Source of the DNA: JAYREN01 sp963663375
Lineage (GTDB): Bacteria; Acidobacteriota; Holophagae; Holophagales; Holophagaceae
Length of the DNA: 64,000 bases
Assembly (NCBI GenBank): GCA_963663375.1
Contig: OY760195.1
Span: 1,488,001-1,552,000, forward strand
Direction: 5' to 3'
In this document: in pieces, positions 16,214 to 27,449 of the stretch
Layout of the letters: each line of letters starts with the position of its first letter
Numbering within the stretch: position 1 is the stretch's first letter
Notes under the pieces: model-generated
The model's database searches: none
The model's input: only the letters and a program-made list of their open reading frames with translations
What the model was told of the DNA's origin: nothing
Position numbers and translations under genes: made by a program

Positions 16214-17242
16214 CTACTCCTGGGATGCCGCCGCCTCCCGCTGGATTTCCTCGAGCCAGAGCGTCCAGACGCCTGGGTCGAAGCCATCCCTTGGGGGCGG
16301 CAGCAGATTCTTTCGCAGGGAGAGAAACCGCGCCCGCGCAGGCACCCAACAAGACTCGGGCAGTTCCGCCAAGGCCTCGGCGCAGGCCCCGATGCCTTCA
16401 TCGGTCTGGCACACCAGCAGCGACTGATGCCCGGCCTCCAAGCAGAGCCGCACCCGATCCGCCCAGCTCCACTCCCCACAGCCGCCCATCTCCAGATCAT
16501 CGGGAATCCAGCGCCCCTGGATGCCCCAGGGGTTGCCCTCCACGGTGCCGCGATGGAGGCTCGCCGGCAGGCCGCAGGTGCCGGGGGTCTTGAGATGGGC
16601 CACCATCACCAGCCGCTCCCGGTGCGCCAGTGCCCGGAAAGGCTGGAGGTTGCGGGCGATCTGCGCCATGTCCCGCAATTCGGGCAGGGCCTGGTGGCTG
16701 TCGACGCGAGTGCCCCCGAGCCCCGGAAAATGTTTCAGGCAGCCCCGCACCCCCGTGGATTCGAGGCCATTCAGGAAGGAACCCGCGGCCTCGGCCACGG
16801 CCCAGGCATCCTCACTGGCGCAGCGATCCCCCTGCCCTGTGCCCTCGAAACCATCCCAGAGATCCGCCACCGGGGCGAAATCCACGCTGATGCCCAGGAG
16901 ACGGAGCCCCCGCCCCCACAGCTCGCCCCACCGGGCGCAGGCCGCGCCGCCGCCCCGCTCCCAGATCGTTCGAAAGCCCGGGGTGGGGCCGACCCAACCC
17001 TTGAGCCTGGAGACCGCGCCGCCCTCCTGGTCCAGGGCCACCGCCAGGGGCACGTCGCCCATCCGGCGGGCCTGGAGCCCCTGGATCAGCCGGTGGCAGC
17101 GCTCGGGCCCGGTCATTGGATCCGGATCCAGGTTGCGGGCGAACAGGATCACGGCTCCGGCCTCGGGGCCCTTCACCTCCTCCGGGTCCAATCCACGAAA
17201 ACCGGTCCAGAGAATATCGAAGGCGTCGGGTCGCATCATCAT
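16214..17242 (-). CDS. Glycoside hydrolase family 3 protein (NagZ-like)
   Basis: 342 residues. The LDQEGGAVSRLKG motif, GVRGCLKHFPGLGGTRVDSHQALP (the Asp/His dyad loop of NagZ-type enzymes) and PDDLEMGG (catalytic nucleophile Asp) fit GH3 beta-N-acetylhexosaminidase. NagZ removes GlcNAc from muropeptides in peptidoglycan recycling. No signal peptide is visible, so it is likely cytoplasmic, as NagZ is. Three in-frame ATGs occur at the start (17242, 17239, 17236); the exact one is uncertain. Confidence 0.85.
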   Translation of the reverse strand: MMMRPDAFDILWTGFRGLDPEEVKGPEAGAVILFARNLDPDPMTGPERCHRLIQGLQARRMGDVPLAVALDQEGGAVSRLKGWVGPTPGFRTIWERGGGAACARWGELWGRGLRLLGISVDFAPVADLWDGFEGTGQGDRCASEDAWAVAEAAGSFLNGLESTGVRGCLKHFPGLGGTRVDSHQALPELRDMAQIARNLQPFRALAHRERLVMVAHLKTPGTCGLPASLHRGTVEGNPWGIQGRWIPDDLEMGGCGEWSWADRVRLCLEAGHQSLLVCQTDEGIGACAEALAELPESCWVPARARFLSLRKNLLPPPRDGFDPGVWTLWLEEIQREAAASQE

Positions 17243-17257
17243 GGCCTTAGGGAAAAT

Positions 17258-18163
17258 TCAGTTCAGCGGGTCGAGTCGTGGGGTCGAGGCCATGATCCGA
17301 GCCCTGGACAAAGCCTGTAGGGCCGCCACGACCTGGTTGCGCCAGAGTTCGAAGGCCGGATCCTCCGGCTGGAAGGAGGATCGGGTCGCGAAGCCCAGGA
17401 ACAGGCCGCCTAGGGTGTGGTCCCCCTGCCGGAGGGGCACCAGGTAGCCATCGGGATAGCCATCCTCCCAACCCCATTCCCGCAGGTCCACGAAATCCTC
17501 TGGGGCGGGCAGGCTGGCAAAGGCTTTCAGAGAGAGATTGCCACGGTGCTCCAGGATCCTCCAGTTCCCATCCTGGCCCGGGAGCAGCAGCACCAGGCCA
17601 TCGGGACCGAACCGGGCCTGGAGATACCCCAGGAAGGGCCGCAACATGGGGCCTTCCTCCACCTCCGCGAGGGCCTCCCGAAGCAGCGCGTTGAGGCGCA
17701 GAACTTCCCCATGAAAGGCCCTCAATTCCCCGACCCGGGCCACCACCCGGGCTTCCAGGTCCCGCTGGTAGGCATCCACCTGACGCTGCAATCGGGCGTG
17801 CTCCAGGGCCCGATCCAGCACGGCCTCCAGCTCCTCGAGCTTGAAAGGCTTCTGAAGGAAATCGTAGGCGCCCCGCTTGATGGCCTCGATGGAGGCCCCC
17901 AGGGTGGCGTACCCCGTGATGACGATGCAGAGGGCCTTGGGATCCCGGGCCTTCACCGCCGCGATCAGGTCGAGTCCCGAAGGCCCCCCCGGCATGTTGA
18001 GATCCGTGACGATCACGGGGTAGTGCTTGCGGCTGATCCGCGCCAGGGCTGAGTTCGCGCTGTCCGCGTCGTCCACCGTATAACCATCCCCCTCCAGAGC
18101 CTCGCGAATGGAACTCCGCAGATCGGATTCATCGTCGACCAGGAGAATGGCTTCAGGAACCAT
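17258..18163 (-). CDS. Response regulator with GAF-like C-terminus
   Basis: 301 residues. An N-terminal receiver domain (ILLVDDESD, VTDLNMPGG with the phospho-Asp, ITGYAT, KPF) is followed by a coiled coil from about 115 to 150 and a GAF-like region (about 160-285) ending in a long helix. There is no DNA-binding domain. The receiver is closely similar to that of the next gene upstream (TDLNMPGG, TGYAT, LQKPF/IQKPF), so the pair probably arose by duplication. It starts 2 bp after the stop of the HD-GYP gene. Confidence 0.8.
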   Translation of the reverse strand: MVPEAILLVDDESDLRSSIREALEGDGYTVDDADSANSALARISRKHYPVIVTDLNMPGGPSGLDLIAAVKARDPKALCIVITGYATLGASIEAIKRGAYDFLQKPFKLEELEAVLDRALEHARLQRQVDAYQRDLEARVVARVGELRAFHGEVLRLNALLREALAEVEEGPMLRPFLGYLQARFGPDGLVLLLPGQDGNWRILEHRGNLSLKAFASLPAPEDFVDLREWGWEDGYPDGYLVPLRQGDHTLGGLFLGFATRSSFQPEDPAFELWRNQVVAALQALSRARIMASTPRLDPLN

Positions 18164-18165
18164 GA

Positions 18166-19584
18166 TCAGCCCCGGATCCGGTGGAGCGTGAGTTCGTAGA
18201 CCTTCGCCTCCAGGAAGAGCCTGAACACTTCCGCGTCCAGCAGCCCCGCGCGGGTTTCATCCTCCAGGATTTCCAGGCTCCGGGGCACCGATACCGCCAC
18301 CTTGTAGGGGCGATCCGCAGCCACCAGGGCATCGTACACATCCGCCACCGCCATGAGCTTGCTCTGGGGCGGGATTTGGGGTGACTTGAGCCCCCGGGGA
18401 TACCCCATGCCGTTCAGGCGTTCGTGGTGCGCATAGGCGATCTCCGGCAGGTCTGCCAGACCGGCGGTCCAGGGGATCTGGCTGAGAAACCGGAAGGTAT
18501 GGGTTACGTGGCTGTTGATCTCGTCGCGCTCTTCGGTCGAAAGGCTGCCCTTGGGAATACGCAGGGCCTTCACATCCGAGGACTCGAGGATGGGCTTGGC
18601 GAAACCTTCATGGTGGGCGAACTCCAGCACCTCAAGTTCGTCCATCCGGTCCGCCACCTCCCGGGGAAGCACCTGCGGTTCGTTACACCTAGCAATGAGC
18701 TCCACCAGGCGTCCGCTTTCGGCGCGCCGAGCCTCCAGCAGGCCTTGGAACCTCGCGGCGTCGTAGGGCTCGCCCTCCCTCCAGGCCCGGTCCAGCATGG
18801 ACAGGGTGATCTCGAAGTCCCTCTGGTAGAGGCGCTGGAAAATGCGTTCGAGGCGCTCGGGCTCGAGTTTCTTGGCCTTCACCAGCACCTGTTCCCGCAC
18901 CCCGACCTTGCCGAAATCGTGCAGCAGGCTGGCGTACCGGATCTCTTTGAGCTGCTGTTCGGTGAAGCGGATGGCGCCGTAGGAGCCATTGGGGGTGCGG
19001 TTCACCACCTCGGCCAGTCCTACGGTGAGGTCCGCCACCCGGCTGGAGTGGCCGGAGGTGCTGGGGTCCCGAGCCTCAATGGCGGTGACGGAGGCCTGGA
19101 CGAAGCCCTCGAAGAGTTTCTCGATGTCCTCTTTGAGCCCCAGGATCTCCTGGGTGCGCTCCATCACCATCTCTTCGAGCCGAGTCTGGTAGGCCTCGTT
19201 CTCCCGCAGGGTGCGGTAGTGCCCCAGGGCCCGAATGAGGCTGGCCTCCAGCTCGGCGAGCTTGAAGGGCTTCTGGATGAAGTCGTAGGCGCCGCGCTTG
19301 AGGGCCTGGACCGCCGCCTCGGTGGTGGCGTACCCCGTCATCAGGATGGTGAAGGCCTTGGCGTCGAATTCCTGGATGGCCTTGATCAGCTCTAGGCCCG
19401 ACTGCCCTCCGGGCATGTTGAGATCGGTGAAGATAACGGCGAAGTGGCGCTGGTGGACGAGCTCCAGAGCCGCCTCGGCGCTCTCGGCCCCCTCGGCCTC
19501 GTAGCCCATGGAACCCAACGCCTCTACCAGCAGGGTGCGGAAGTCGGGTTCGTCATCGACGATCAGTACGGGAAGGGGTTCCAT
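18166..19584 (-). CDS. Response regulator with HD-GYP domain (c-di-GMP phosphodiesterase)
   Basis: 472 residues. A receiver domain (about 5-120), a coiled coil, then HD-GYP with SLLHDFGKVG and AYAHHERLNGMGYPRG. The catalytic HD and GYP motifs are intact, so hydrolysis of cyclic di-GMP is expected. The stretch between HD and GYP is about 130 residues, longer than typical, and holds an extra helical segment. The cognate kinase is not adjacent. The PilZ gene 6 kb away is a plausible c-di-GMP partner. Confidence 0.9.
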   Translation of the reverse strand: MEPLPVLIVDDEPDFRTLLVEALGSMGYEAEGAESAEAALELVHQRHFAVIFTDLNMPGGQSGLELIKAIQEFDAKAFTILMTGYATTEAAVQALKRGAYDFIQKPFKLAELEASLIRALGHYRTLRENEAYQTRLEEMVMERTQEILGLKEDIEKLFEGFVQASVTAIEARDPSTSGHSSRVADLTVGLAEVVNRTPNGSYGAIRFTEQQLKEIRYASLLHDFGKVGVREQVLVKAKKLEPERLERIFQRLYQRDFEITLSMLDRAWREGEPYDAARFQGLLEARRAESGRLVELIARCNEPQVLPREVADRMDELEVLEFAHHEGFAKPILESSDVKALRIPKGSLSTEERDEINSHVTHTFRFLSQIPWTAGLADLPEIAYAHHERLNGMGYPRGLKSPQIPPQSKLMAVADVYDALVAADRPYKVAVSVPRSLEILEDETRAGLLDAEVFRLFLEAKVYELTLHRIRG

Positions 19585-19596
19585 TTGGGGTCCAGT

Positions 19597-20469
19597 CTAG
19601 CGAGGCCTGTTTTGTATCGTCCCGGATTCCCAGGAAGAAAAATCCTGGTCGGCGGCCTTGCGGCGGGGAGTGCTCACCCCAGAGGCGAAGTACCGCCGCA
19701 CCCCCATGGCCACCGCCTGGGCCACCTTTCGTCGGAAGGCCGCATCCCTGAGCTTCAATTCCTCCTTGGGATTGGAGATGAAAGCGGCCTCCACCAGGGC
19801 AGCGGGCATGGCCGCGCCCCGCAACACCACGAAGGGGGCCTGCTTCACTCCTCGTTCCTTGATGCCCCCCAGATGGTTGAGCATGGCCTGAATCTGCACG
19901 GCCAACCGCTCGGATTCCTGGAGATAGGCCTTTTGGGCCATATCCTGGAGGATGCTGGAAAGCACGGAGTCCTCTCCGGGGCGGGTCTCGGAACCAGCGT
20001 TCTCCAGAGCCGCCACCTCGGCGGCATCGTTGTCGCCCTGATTGAGGCTCAGAAAGTAGACCTCCGACCCCTTGGCCGCCTTGGCCCGCGCCGCGTTCAG
20101 GTGCAGGCTGAGGAAGAGGTCCGCCCCGGCCTCGTTGGCCATCCGCGCTCGATCCCACAGGGGAACGAAGGTATCGTCATCCCGGATCAGCAGGGCCTCG
20201 AAGCCCGCCGCCTCCAGGGCCGCCTTGAGGTCCTTGGCTAAGGCCAACGCGGCATCCTTTTCCCGCAGCCCCTTGGGCCCCTTGGCGCCCCCGTCATCCC
20301 CACCGTGGCCTGGATCCACCGCAATCCGGAGCCGCGGGGCCACAGGTTTCGACGCATCGGGGTTTGGGCTTTGGCTCCAAGCCAGTAGGCTGAAGAGGAG
20401 GGCCAGGGCCGCCCTCGGGAGTTTCGAAATGGCGCAAGCAGTCAAGGGCACGAGAGACCTGTTCGGCAA
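19597..20469 (-). CDS. N-acetylmuramoyl-L-alanine amidase
   Basis: 290 residues. The Amidase_3 zinc motifs are clear: IAVDPGHGGDDGGAKG, a second His in LSLHLNAA, and a VEAAFISNP motif near the end. It cleaves the amide between MurNAc and L-Ala in peptidoglycan, normally in the periplasm. The N-terminus carries a hydrophobic run ALALLFSLLAWS suitable for export. The 5' end overlaps hisS on the opposite strand by about 40 bases if the ATG at 20469 is used; in-frame GTG and TTG codons at 20451 and 20445 are alternatives. Confidence 0.88.
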   Translation of the reverse strand: MPNRSLVPLTACAISKLPRAALALLFSLLAWSQSPNPDASKPVAPRLRIAVDPGHGGDDGGAKGPKGLREKDAALALAKDLKAALEAAGFEALLIRDDDTFVPLWDRARMANEAGADLFLSLHLNAARAKAAKGSEVYFLSLNQGDNDAAEVAALENAGSETRPGEDSVLSSILQDMAQKAYLQESERLAVQIQAMLNHLGGIKERGVKQAPFVVLRGAAMPAALVEAAFISNPKEELKLRDAAFRRKVAQAVAMGVRRYFASGVSTPRRKAADQDFSSWESGTIQNRPR

Positions 20470-21673
20470 CGAGATGAAGTGGTTTCAGAGGATCGAGGAT
20501 ACCGCGAGGCGGGTCTTTGCGAGCCACGGCTACGAGGAGATCCGCACACCCATCCTGGAAGAGCTGGAGGTCTTCAAGCGGAGCGTCGGCGAAAGCTCCG
20601 ACATCGTGAACAAGGAGATGTACGAGTTCGTCGACAAGGGCGGTCGCCATGTGGTCATGCGCCCCGAGAACACCGCGGGCGTGGTGCGGGCCATGATCCA
20701 GCACAAGCTGCTGATCAACAACGACCCCCGGCTGCTCTACTACATCGGCCCCATGTTCCGCTACGAGCGCATGCAGGCGGGCCGCTACCGGCAGTTCTGG
20801 CAGATCGGCGCCGAAAGCTTCGGCGTGGCCAGCCCCGAGAGCGAGGCCGAGAGCCTGATGATGCTGTTCGCCTTCCTGCGGGAGCTGGGCCTCAAGCACC
20901 TAAGCCTCTCTATCAATTCGGTGGGCACCCCCGAGTGCCGCCCCGCCTTCCACGAGGCCATTCGCGCCTTCTTCCAGGCCCGGGAGGCCCAGTTCTGCGA
21001 GGACTGCCACCGCCGCATCGAGACCAACCCGCTGCGAGTGCTGGACTGCAAGGTGCCCGGCTGCCAGACCGCCCTCGAAGGCCACCCGCTCATCACCGAA
21101 TTCCTGGACGAGGCCTCCCAGAAGCACCACGCCCGCCTCAAGGAGCTGCTCACGGCCCTGGACGTGCCCTTCGAGGAGAATCCCCGCCTGGTGCGCGGCC
21201 TGGACTACTACACCCGCACCGCCTTCGAAGTGCTCTCCAGTGACCTGGGCGCCCAGTCCGCGCTGCTGGGGGGCGGGCGCTACGATGGCCTAGTCAAGCA
21301 CCTGGGGGGGCCCGAAGTGCCTGCCTTCGGCTGGGCCATCGGCCTGGACCGCCTGGCCATGCTTATGCAGCAGCTCCACGGCGACGCGCCACAAAATGCC
21401 CCCGCCCTGCTCATCCCCCTGGGCGATGCCGCCGCCCTCAAGGCCCTGACCCTGGCCCGGGATTGGTGGGGGATGGGCCTGACTCTTCAGCTCGAGACCC
21501 GAGGGGTGAACCTGAAGAAGGCCCTCACCTCGGCCAACCGCCAGGGCACCCGCTACGCCCTGCTTCTGGGGGACGGAGAACTGGAAAAGGGCATCGTGGC
21601 CGCCAAGGACCTCCAGACCGGCACCCAGGAGGAATGGCCCCTGGGCGAGGTGCCCTCCCGGCTCCGGGGGTGA
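20429..21673 (+). CDS. hisS: Histidine--tRNA ligase
   Basis: 414 residues of class II synthetase: KGTRDLFGNEM near the start, motif 2 (YIGPMFRYERMQAGRYRQFWQIG), and the His-specific LVRGLDYYTRTAFEV. It charges tRNA-His. GGGAG is placed before the ATG at 20429; upstream in-frame codons lack a site. The gene overlaps the amidase 5' end on the other strand. Followed on the plus strand by a MarR regulator and aspS. Confidence 0.97.
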   Translation: MAQAVKGTRDLFGNEMKWFQRIEDTARRVFASHGYEEIRTPILEELEVFKRSVGESSDIVNKEMYEFVDKGGRHVVMRPENTAGVVRAMIQHKLLINNDPRLLYYIGPMFRYERMQAGRYRQFWQIGAESFGVASPESEAESLMMLFAFLRELGLKHLSLSINSVGTPECRPAFHEAIRAFFQAREAQFCEDCHRRIETNPLRVLDCKVPGCQTALEGHPLITEFLDEASQKHHARLKELLTALDVPFEENPRLVRGLDYYTRTAFEVLSSDLGAQSALLGGGRYDGLVKHLGGPEVPAFGWAIGLDRLAMLMQQLHGDAPQNAPALLIPLGDAAALKALTLARDWWGMGLTLQLETRGVNLKKALTSANRQGTRYALLLGDGELEKGIVAAKDLQTGTQEEWPLGEVPSRLRG

Positions 21674-21725
21674 TCTTCCCGGATTACCACACGACACGAT
21701 GCAGATGGATAGTAGGATGGACTCC

Positions 21726-22232
21726 ATGAAAACCGCGCCCACTCCTCCCGGTTTCGATCATTCCAGCCTGAGCATGCTGGTGGCTGCGGCCCGCCGCTCC
21801 ATCAAACATGCCGTGTCGCCCCTGCTGGAACCCCTGGATCTCACCCCCCACCAAGCCTGGATGATCCTGCTCCTCCGGGAGACGGGCCCCCTTTCACTCA
21901 CGGACTTGGCCAGCCGGATGTGGCTGGACCACCCCACCGCTTCCCGGCTCGTACACAGCCTAGAGGAGCGGCGTCTCCTGGCCATCAACCAGGATCCCGA
22001 CCACGGGCGCCGCATCAGGATCGGCATCTGTGAAGAAGGCGCCGCCTTTGTCGAGACCCTGTTCATGGCCTCCGAGACCTTCCGGGAACGCATGGAGTGC
22101 GGCCTGAGCGGCGAGGACAAGGACGCCTTCCGGCGGATGCTGGGCCAGATGCTGCACAACATCGCGGACATGGGCGCCGACCTCCCCAAGCCCAAGGGCG
22201 GGGCTCGAAGCCGAACGCTGGAGCCCGACTGA
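21726..22232 (+). CDS. MarR-family transcriptional regulator
   Basis: 168 residues from the preferred start. A winged helix-turn-helix of MarR type: LTPHQAWMILLL, then a recognition helix HPTASRLVHSLEERRLL, and a basic wing DHGRRIRIGI. These regulators usually repress a divergent or adjacent gene and respond to small phenolic or toxic ligands. The ATG at 21726 has AGGA 8 bases before it; ATGs at 21699, 21705 and 21717 are in frame. No target gene is obvious, and it lies in an apparent hisS-aspS run. Confidence 0.8.
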   Translation: MKTAPTPPGFDHSSLSMLVAAARRSIKHAVSPLLEPLDLTPHQAWMILLLRETGPLSLTDLASRMWLDHPTASRLVHSLEERRLLAINQDPDHGRRIRIGICEEGAAFVETLFMASETFRERMECGLSGEDKDAFRRMLGQMLHNIADMGADLPKPKGGARSRTLEPD

Positions 22233-22279
22233 GCATTCACGGTTGAGCCTCCCTGCCGGGGCTGCGATCCTGGAGGGCT

Positions 22280-24247
<1,968 letters not shown>

Positions 24248-24254
24248 GCCGCCC

Positions 24255-24782
24255 ATGGCATACCTGTCCCCCCGCATGCCCCGCACCCTTTTGGGAGCCC
24301 TTCCGCTGGCCCTTTTGGTGGGCTGCGGAACCGCGACGGACAACCGCCCCCCCGCACCGCCCCCCGCAGGCTGGCACCACTGGGTGCAGGGGGCCCTGGC
24401 CTTCGACGGCCCCCCGGATTGGAAAGTCGCTTCCCGAGCCGCCGTGGGAGATTCCCTGGATGTCTTCCTCAGCCGGGAGGAGGCCGGGAGAGATCGCTGC
24501 GTGCTGGTGCTCCGCCTGAGCCCGATGCCCCGGTTTCCCGCCATGGAACGCATGAAACCCTTCGCCGGCCAAGCCTATGACACCAACATCGCCGGTGCCC
24601 CCACTCGGCGCATCGACCCGCCAGAGGCCCAGCTCCCGGGCACTTCCGAGGGCGTGATCGATCTGGGTGGCTCCGGCCCCGCCCGTCGCGTCCATTTCCA
24701 GTACGCCAATCTCGATACCCCCACCCGGCAGGCGGTGGAGCGGGTGCTGGCCAGCCTCCGCGCCCAAGCCCCGAGGGCATGA
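24255..24782 (+). CDS. Hypothetical lipoprotein
   Basis: 175 residues. A lipobox LPLALLVGC near residue 24 predicts a lipid-anchored envelope protein, followed by a Pro-rich linker and a compact domain rich in beta strands. I do not recognise the family. It starts 8 bp after aspS, and its stop overlaps the start of the SprT-like gene by 4 bases. Confidence 0.7.
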   Translation: MAYLSPRMPRTLLGALPLALLVGCGTATDNRPPAPPPAGWHHWVQGALAFDGPPDWKVASRAAVGDSLDVFLSREEAGRDRCVLVLRLSPMPRFPAMERMKPFAGQAYDTNIAGAPTRRIDPPEAQLPGTSEGVIDLGGSGPARRVHFQYANLDTPTRQAVERVLASLRAQAPRA

Positions 24783-25195
24783 CCTTCACCCTGCGCCACC
24801 GCGCCCAGGCAATCCTCCGCGAGGCGGGGTGGGAGCTGCCGACTCCGCCGGCCATCTGGTCGCCGCGAATGGTCCGCTGTGCAGGACTCTTCGTGATCGA
24901 GAAGGATACCCGGGGGAAGTGGCATCCCGAGATCCGTCTTTCGATCCCGCTCCTGCGGCGCCGGGATCGTCCCTGGCCCGTGCAGGTGTGCGGCTGCCTA
25001 TGCCATGATCCCGAGGCCGTGACCCGGCGGATTCTCGAGCACGAACTCATCCACTACAAGCTCTGGAAGGACGGGGACAAGGACTGGGGCCACAGCGAGC
25101 GGTTCCGGGGGCTGGCCTGGGAGGTCTTCGGGCACCAGAGCATTACGCACGGGATCGGTTCGGAGGAACCCTCCAATGGAATCCTTCGGTCCTGA
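24779..25195 (+). CDS. SprT-like zinc metallopeptidase domain protein
   Basis: 138 residues. HELIHYKLW gives an HExxH zinc motif and WGHSERFRGLAWEVFG supplies the third His in the manner of SprT-like domains. Two Cys (CGCLCHD) lie just before it. The family is thought to be protease-like, and the bacterial role is unclear. Translationally coupled to the lipoprotein gene through an ATGA overlap. Confidence 0.75.
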   Translation: MTFTLRHRAQAILREAGWELPTPPAIWSPRMVRCAGLFVIEKDTRGKWHPEIRLSIPLLRRRDRPWPVQVCGCLCHDPEAVTRRILEHELIHYKLWKDGDKDWGHSERFRGLAWEVFGHQSITHGIGSEEPSNGILRS

Positions 25196-25303
25196 TTCGC
25201 TCCGTGTGTGGCCTCACGACATAGGTTCGGGGGAACCCGGCTGAACCGCCTCCGTTTTCCTTGGGCGTATGCTGGTTCTGGAACTGCCTTTCCAAGGAAT
25301 ACG

Positions 25304-26782
25304 ATGCCCACCAAGAATGTCGTTCCCGCACTCCTTCCCGTTCCCCGATTCCGGGAGCTGGAGGATGAAGCCCACCTGCCCCACGCCCGCAAGATCTTTG
25401 CCCTCCGCAACATCCACTTCCGGGATGTGAAGGCGGTGGGCTTCGACATGGACTACACCCTGAGCCACTACCGTTCGCCGGAGATCGACGAGCTGGCCTT
25501 CCGCAAGGCGAGTCAGCTGCTGGTGCTGGAGCGGGGATACGACAAGCGCCTGCTGGCCATCGCCTACGACCCTGAATTCGCCATTCGCGGCCTAGTGCTC
25601 GATGGCCTGCGGGGCAATCTGCTCAAGCTCAGCACCGAACGCATGGTGGTGCGGGCCTGCCACGGCAGCCAGCCCATGGAGCGCGAAGCCATCGAAGCGG
25701 CCTACGGTCCGCGCCGTCTTTCCGCCAGCGCCAAGGGCTTTCGCAGCATCGATACACTCTTCGAGATTCCCGAAAGCTACCTGTACGCCGTGTTGGTGGA
25801 CGGCAAGGAGCAGGGCTGGATCCACGGCAAGGAGTACCTCGACCTCTTCCAGGATGTGCGGTGGGCCATCGATACAGCCCACCGCAACGGCGAGATGAAG
25901 GCCGAGATCCTGGCCAACCGGGCCTTCTACATCTTGCGGGATCCCGAACTCCCGGCGGCCCTGGACCGCTGGAAGCGGGCGGGCAAGAAGCTCTTCGTCG
26001 TCTCCAACAGCGAATGGCGTTTCACGGAAGGGGTGCTCAGCTACCTGCTGGACGGCCAGGACCCCGCCCGCCCAGGCTGGGAGGACTACTTCGACCTGAT
26101 CGTCACCAGTTCCTGCAAACCCGTTTTCTTCGAGGAGCCCCAGGCCCCCCTTCCCACGGAGGGTCATCCCAAGGCATTTACGGGCGGGAACGCCGGATGG
26201 CTGGAGGACCGGCTACAGGCCTTCGGCGAGGAGGTGCTGTATGTGGGCGACCATATCTATGGCGATATTCTTCGCTCCAAGAAGAGCGTCTCCTGGCAGA
26301 CCCTGCTCCTGATCCCGGAGCTCGGGGCCACTCTGCAGCGCCTGGAGGATCTCGCCGACGATCTCCAGCTCTTCCTCCGCACCGAAACCCAGCGCCGTCG
26401 CAATGAGACTCAGAGCTCCCTCCTGGAGGACAAGCTCAAGCGCAATCGCGAGCACCGCCATCTGCTCGCCGCTCGCCTCAGCCCCGAGGCCCTGAAGGCC
26501 TTGGACCTGGAGGCCGGGCAGTTGCGGGAGGCGCTGGAATCCAGCCAAGAGCGCCTAATGGAGCAGGAGACCTTTGTCGGCGCCCTGGACGCCCAGCTGG
26601 AGGCCGCCTTTAACCCAAGGTGGGGGAGTATCTTTCGGGATGGTTACCAGCAGACCCGGTTCGCGGACCAGATTCAGCAGTACGCCAGCGCTTACACAGG
26701 GCGGATTAGCAACCTATACTTGGTAGACCCCACCGCCGCCATCTACGCGCCCGTTCCAACGCTTCCCCATGAACGGATTTAA
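25304..26782 (+). CDS. HAD-superfamily 5'-nucleotidase (cN-II-like)
   Basis: 492 residues. The HAD motif I appears as VGFDMDYTLSHY (nucleophile and acid Asp), motif II VVSNSEW, and GDHIYGDI near residue 315 supplies the metal-binding Asp. This is the pattern of the HAD-IG purine 5'-nucleotidase family, which dephosphorylates IMP/GMP-type nucleotides. A helical C-terminal part follows. The ATG at 25304 has AAGGA 6 bases before it; an upstream in-frame ATG is less likely. Confidence 0.85.
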   Translation: MPTKNVVPALLPVPRFRELEDEAHLPHARKIFALRNIHFRDVKAVGFDMDYTLSHYRSPEIDELAFRKASQLLVLERGYDKRLLAIAYDPEFAIRGLVLDGLRGNLLKLSTERMVVRACHGSQPMEREAIEAAYGPRRLSASAKGFRSIDTLFEIPESYLYAVLVDGKEQGWIHGKEYLDLFQDVRWAIDTAHRNGEMKAEILANRAFYILRDPELPAALDRWKRAGKKLFVVSNSEWRFTEGVLSYLLDGQDPARPGWEDYFDLIVTSSCKPVFFEEPQAPLPTEGHPKAFTGGNAGWLEDRLQAFGEEVLYVGDHIYGDILRSKKSVSWQTLLLIPELGATLQRLEDLADDLQLFLRTETQRRRNETQSSLLEDKLKRNREHRHLLAARLSPEALKALDLEAGQLREALESSQERLMEQETFVGALDAQLEAAFNPRWGSIFRDGYQQTRFADQIQQYASAYTGRISNLYLVDPTAAIYAPVPTLPHERI

Positions 26783-26830
26783 TGAATGTAGGCAAATTTA
26801 TATTGATCGCTTCTTTTTATCGGTCTATGG

Positions 26831-26859
26831 TTGACCCTTGTAGGTTCCCCCCGAATTAA
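26831..26859 (+). promoter_or_regulatory. Candidate sigma70-type promoter for the XRE regulator
   Basis: TTGACC and AATTAA are separated by 17 bases, in a stretch clearly more AT-rich than its surroundings. The spacing fits. The start codon is 18 bases downstream of the -10. Confidence 0.45.
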
Positions 26860-26877
26860 AAACGACAGGAGAGTCCC

Positions 26878-27333
26878 TTGAAACGATCCGAAGCCCCCAC
26901 CGATTCTCAGCCCTCCCTGAACACCCTGGGGGAACGCATCAAGGCCGTGCGAGTTACTTGGGCCTGGTCCCAGGAGGAAATGGCCGAAGCCCTACGGGTG
27001 GACCAGGCCTCCATCTCCTTCTGGGAGCGGGACAAGATCAAGCCCTCCGGCAGCGCCCTGGTGGCCCTCTCCGCCCTATTCCGCACCAGCGTCGACGCCC
27101 TGGAACACGGCAAGGGCTTCGTGCTGCCCGATGCCCCCTCCCGGGCACCGATTTCCAAGAAGTCCGAGCGAGAAATGCCCCGCAGCGTGAGCCTGCCCCG
27201 GGGCGAAGCAGAACCCATCGTGGTGGTGGATCTCCTGGACGGTAGTTCCAAGGGCAAGCAGATCTCCGACGCCATGATGCTGCTGGTACAGGCCGTCAAG
27301 GAGGATCGCAAGGTCTGGATCGTGATGGAGTAG
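26878..27333 (+). CDS. XRE-family helix-turn-helix regulator
   Basis: 151 residues starting at TTG (26878) with AGGAG 7 bases upstream. The N-terminal Cro/CI-type HTH (about 18-75) has LGERIKAVR, SQEEMAEALRVDQASISFWERDKIKPS. The C-terminal half is basic, then hydrophobic, and I do not recognise it. Targets are unknown. It sits alone between an AT-rich promoter-like region and a very strong terminator. Confidence 0.8.
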   Translation: MKRSEAPTDSQPSLNTLGERIKAVRVTWAWSQEEMAEALRVDQASISFWERDKIKPSGSALVALSALFRTSVDALEHGKGFVLPDAPSRAPISKKSEREMPRSVSLPRGEAEPIVVVDLLDGSSKGKQISDAMMLLVQAVKEDRKVWIVME

Positions 27334-27340
27334 ACCTCCC

Positions 27341-27391
27341 GCAGTCCCATGAAAAGAGGCCCCTCGATGGGGCCTCTTTTCATGGGACTGC
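27341..27391 (+). terminator. Terminator: perfect 23-bp stem with TCGAT loop
   Basis: GCAGTCCCATGAAAAGAGGCCCC and its exact complement enclose TCGAT. The stem includes AAAAGAGG, so the right arm has TCTTTTC. It lies 8 bp after the XRE gene and faces lrgB from the other side, so it may serve both directions. Confidence 0.75.
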
Positions 27392-27449
27392 ACAGACGGG
27401 GTGTCAGGGCACCGCGCGGGGGTCGAAGGGAGCAAGCGCTTCGCCTATT

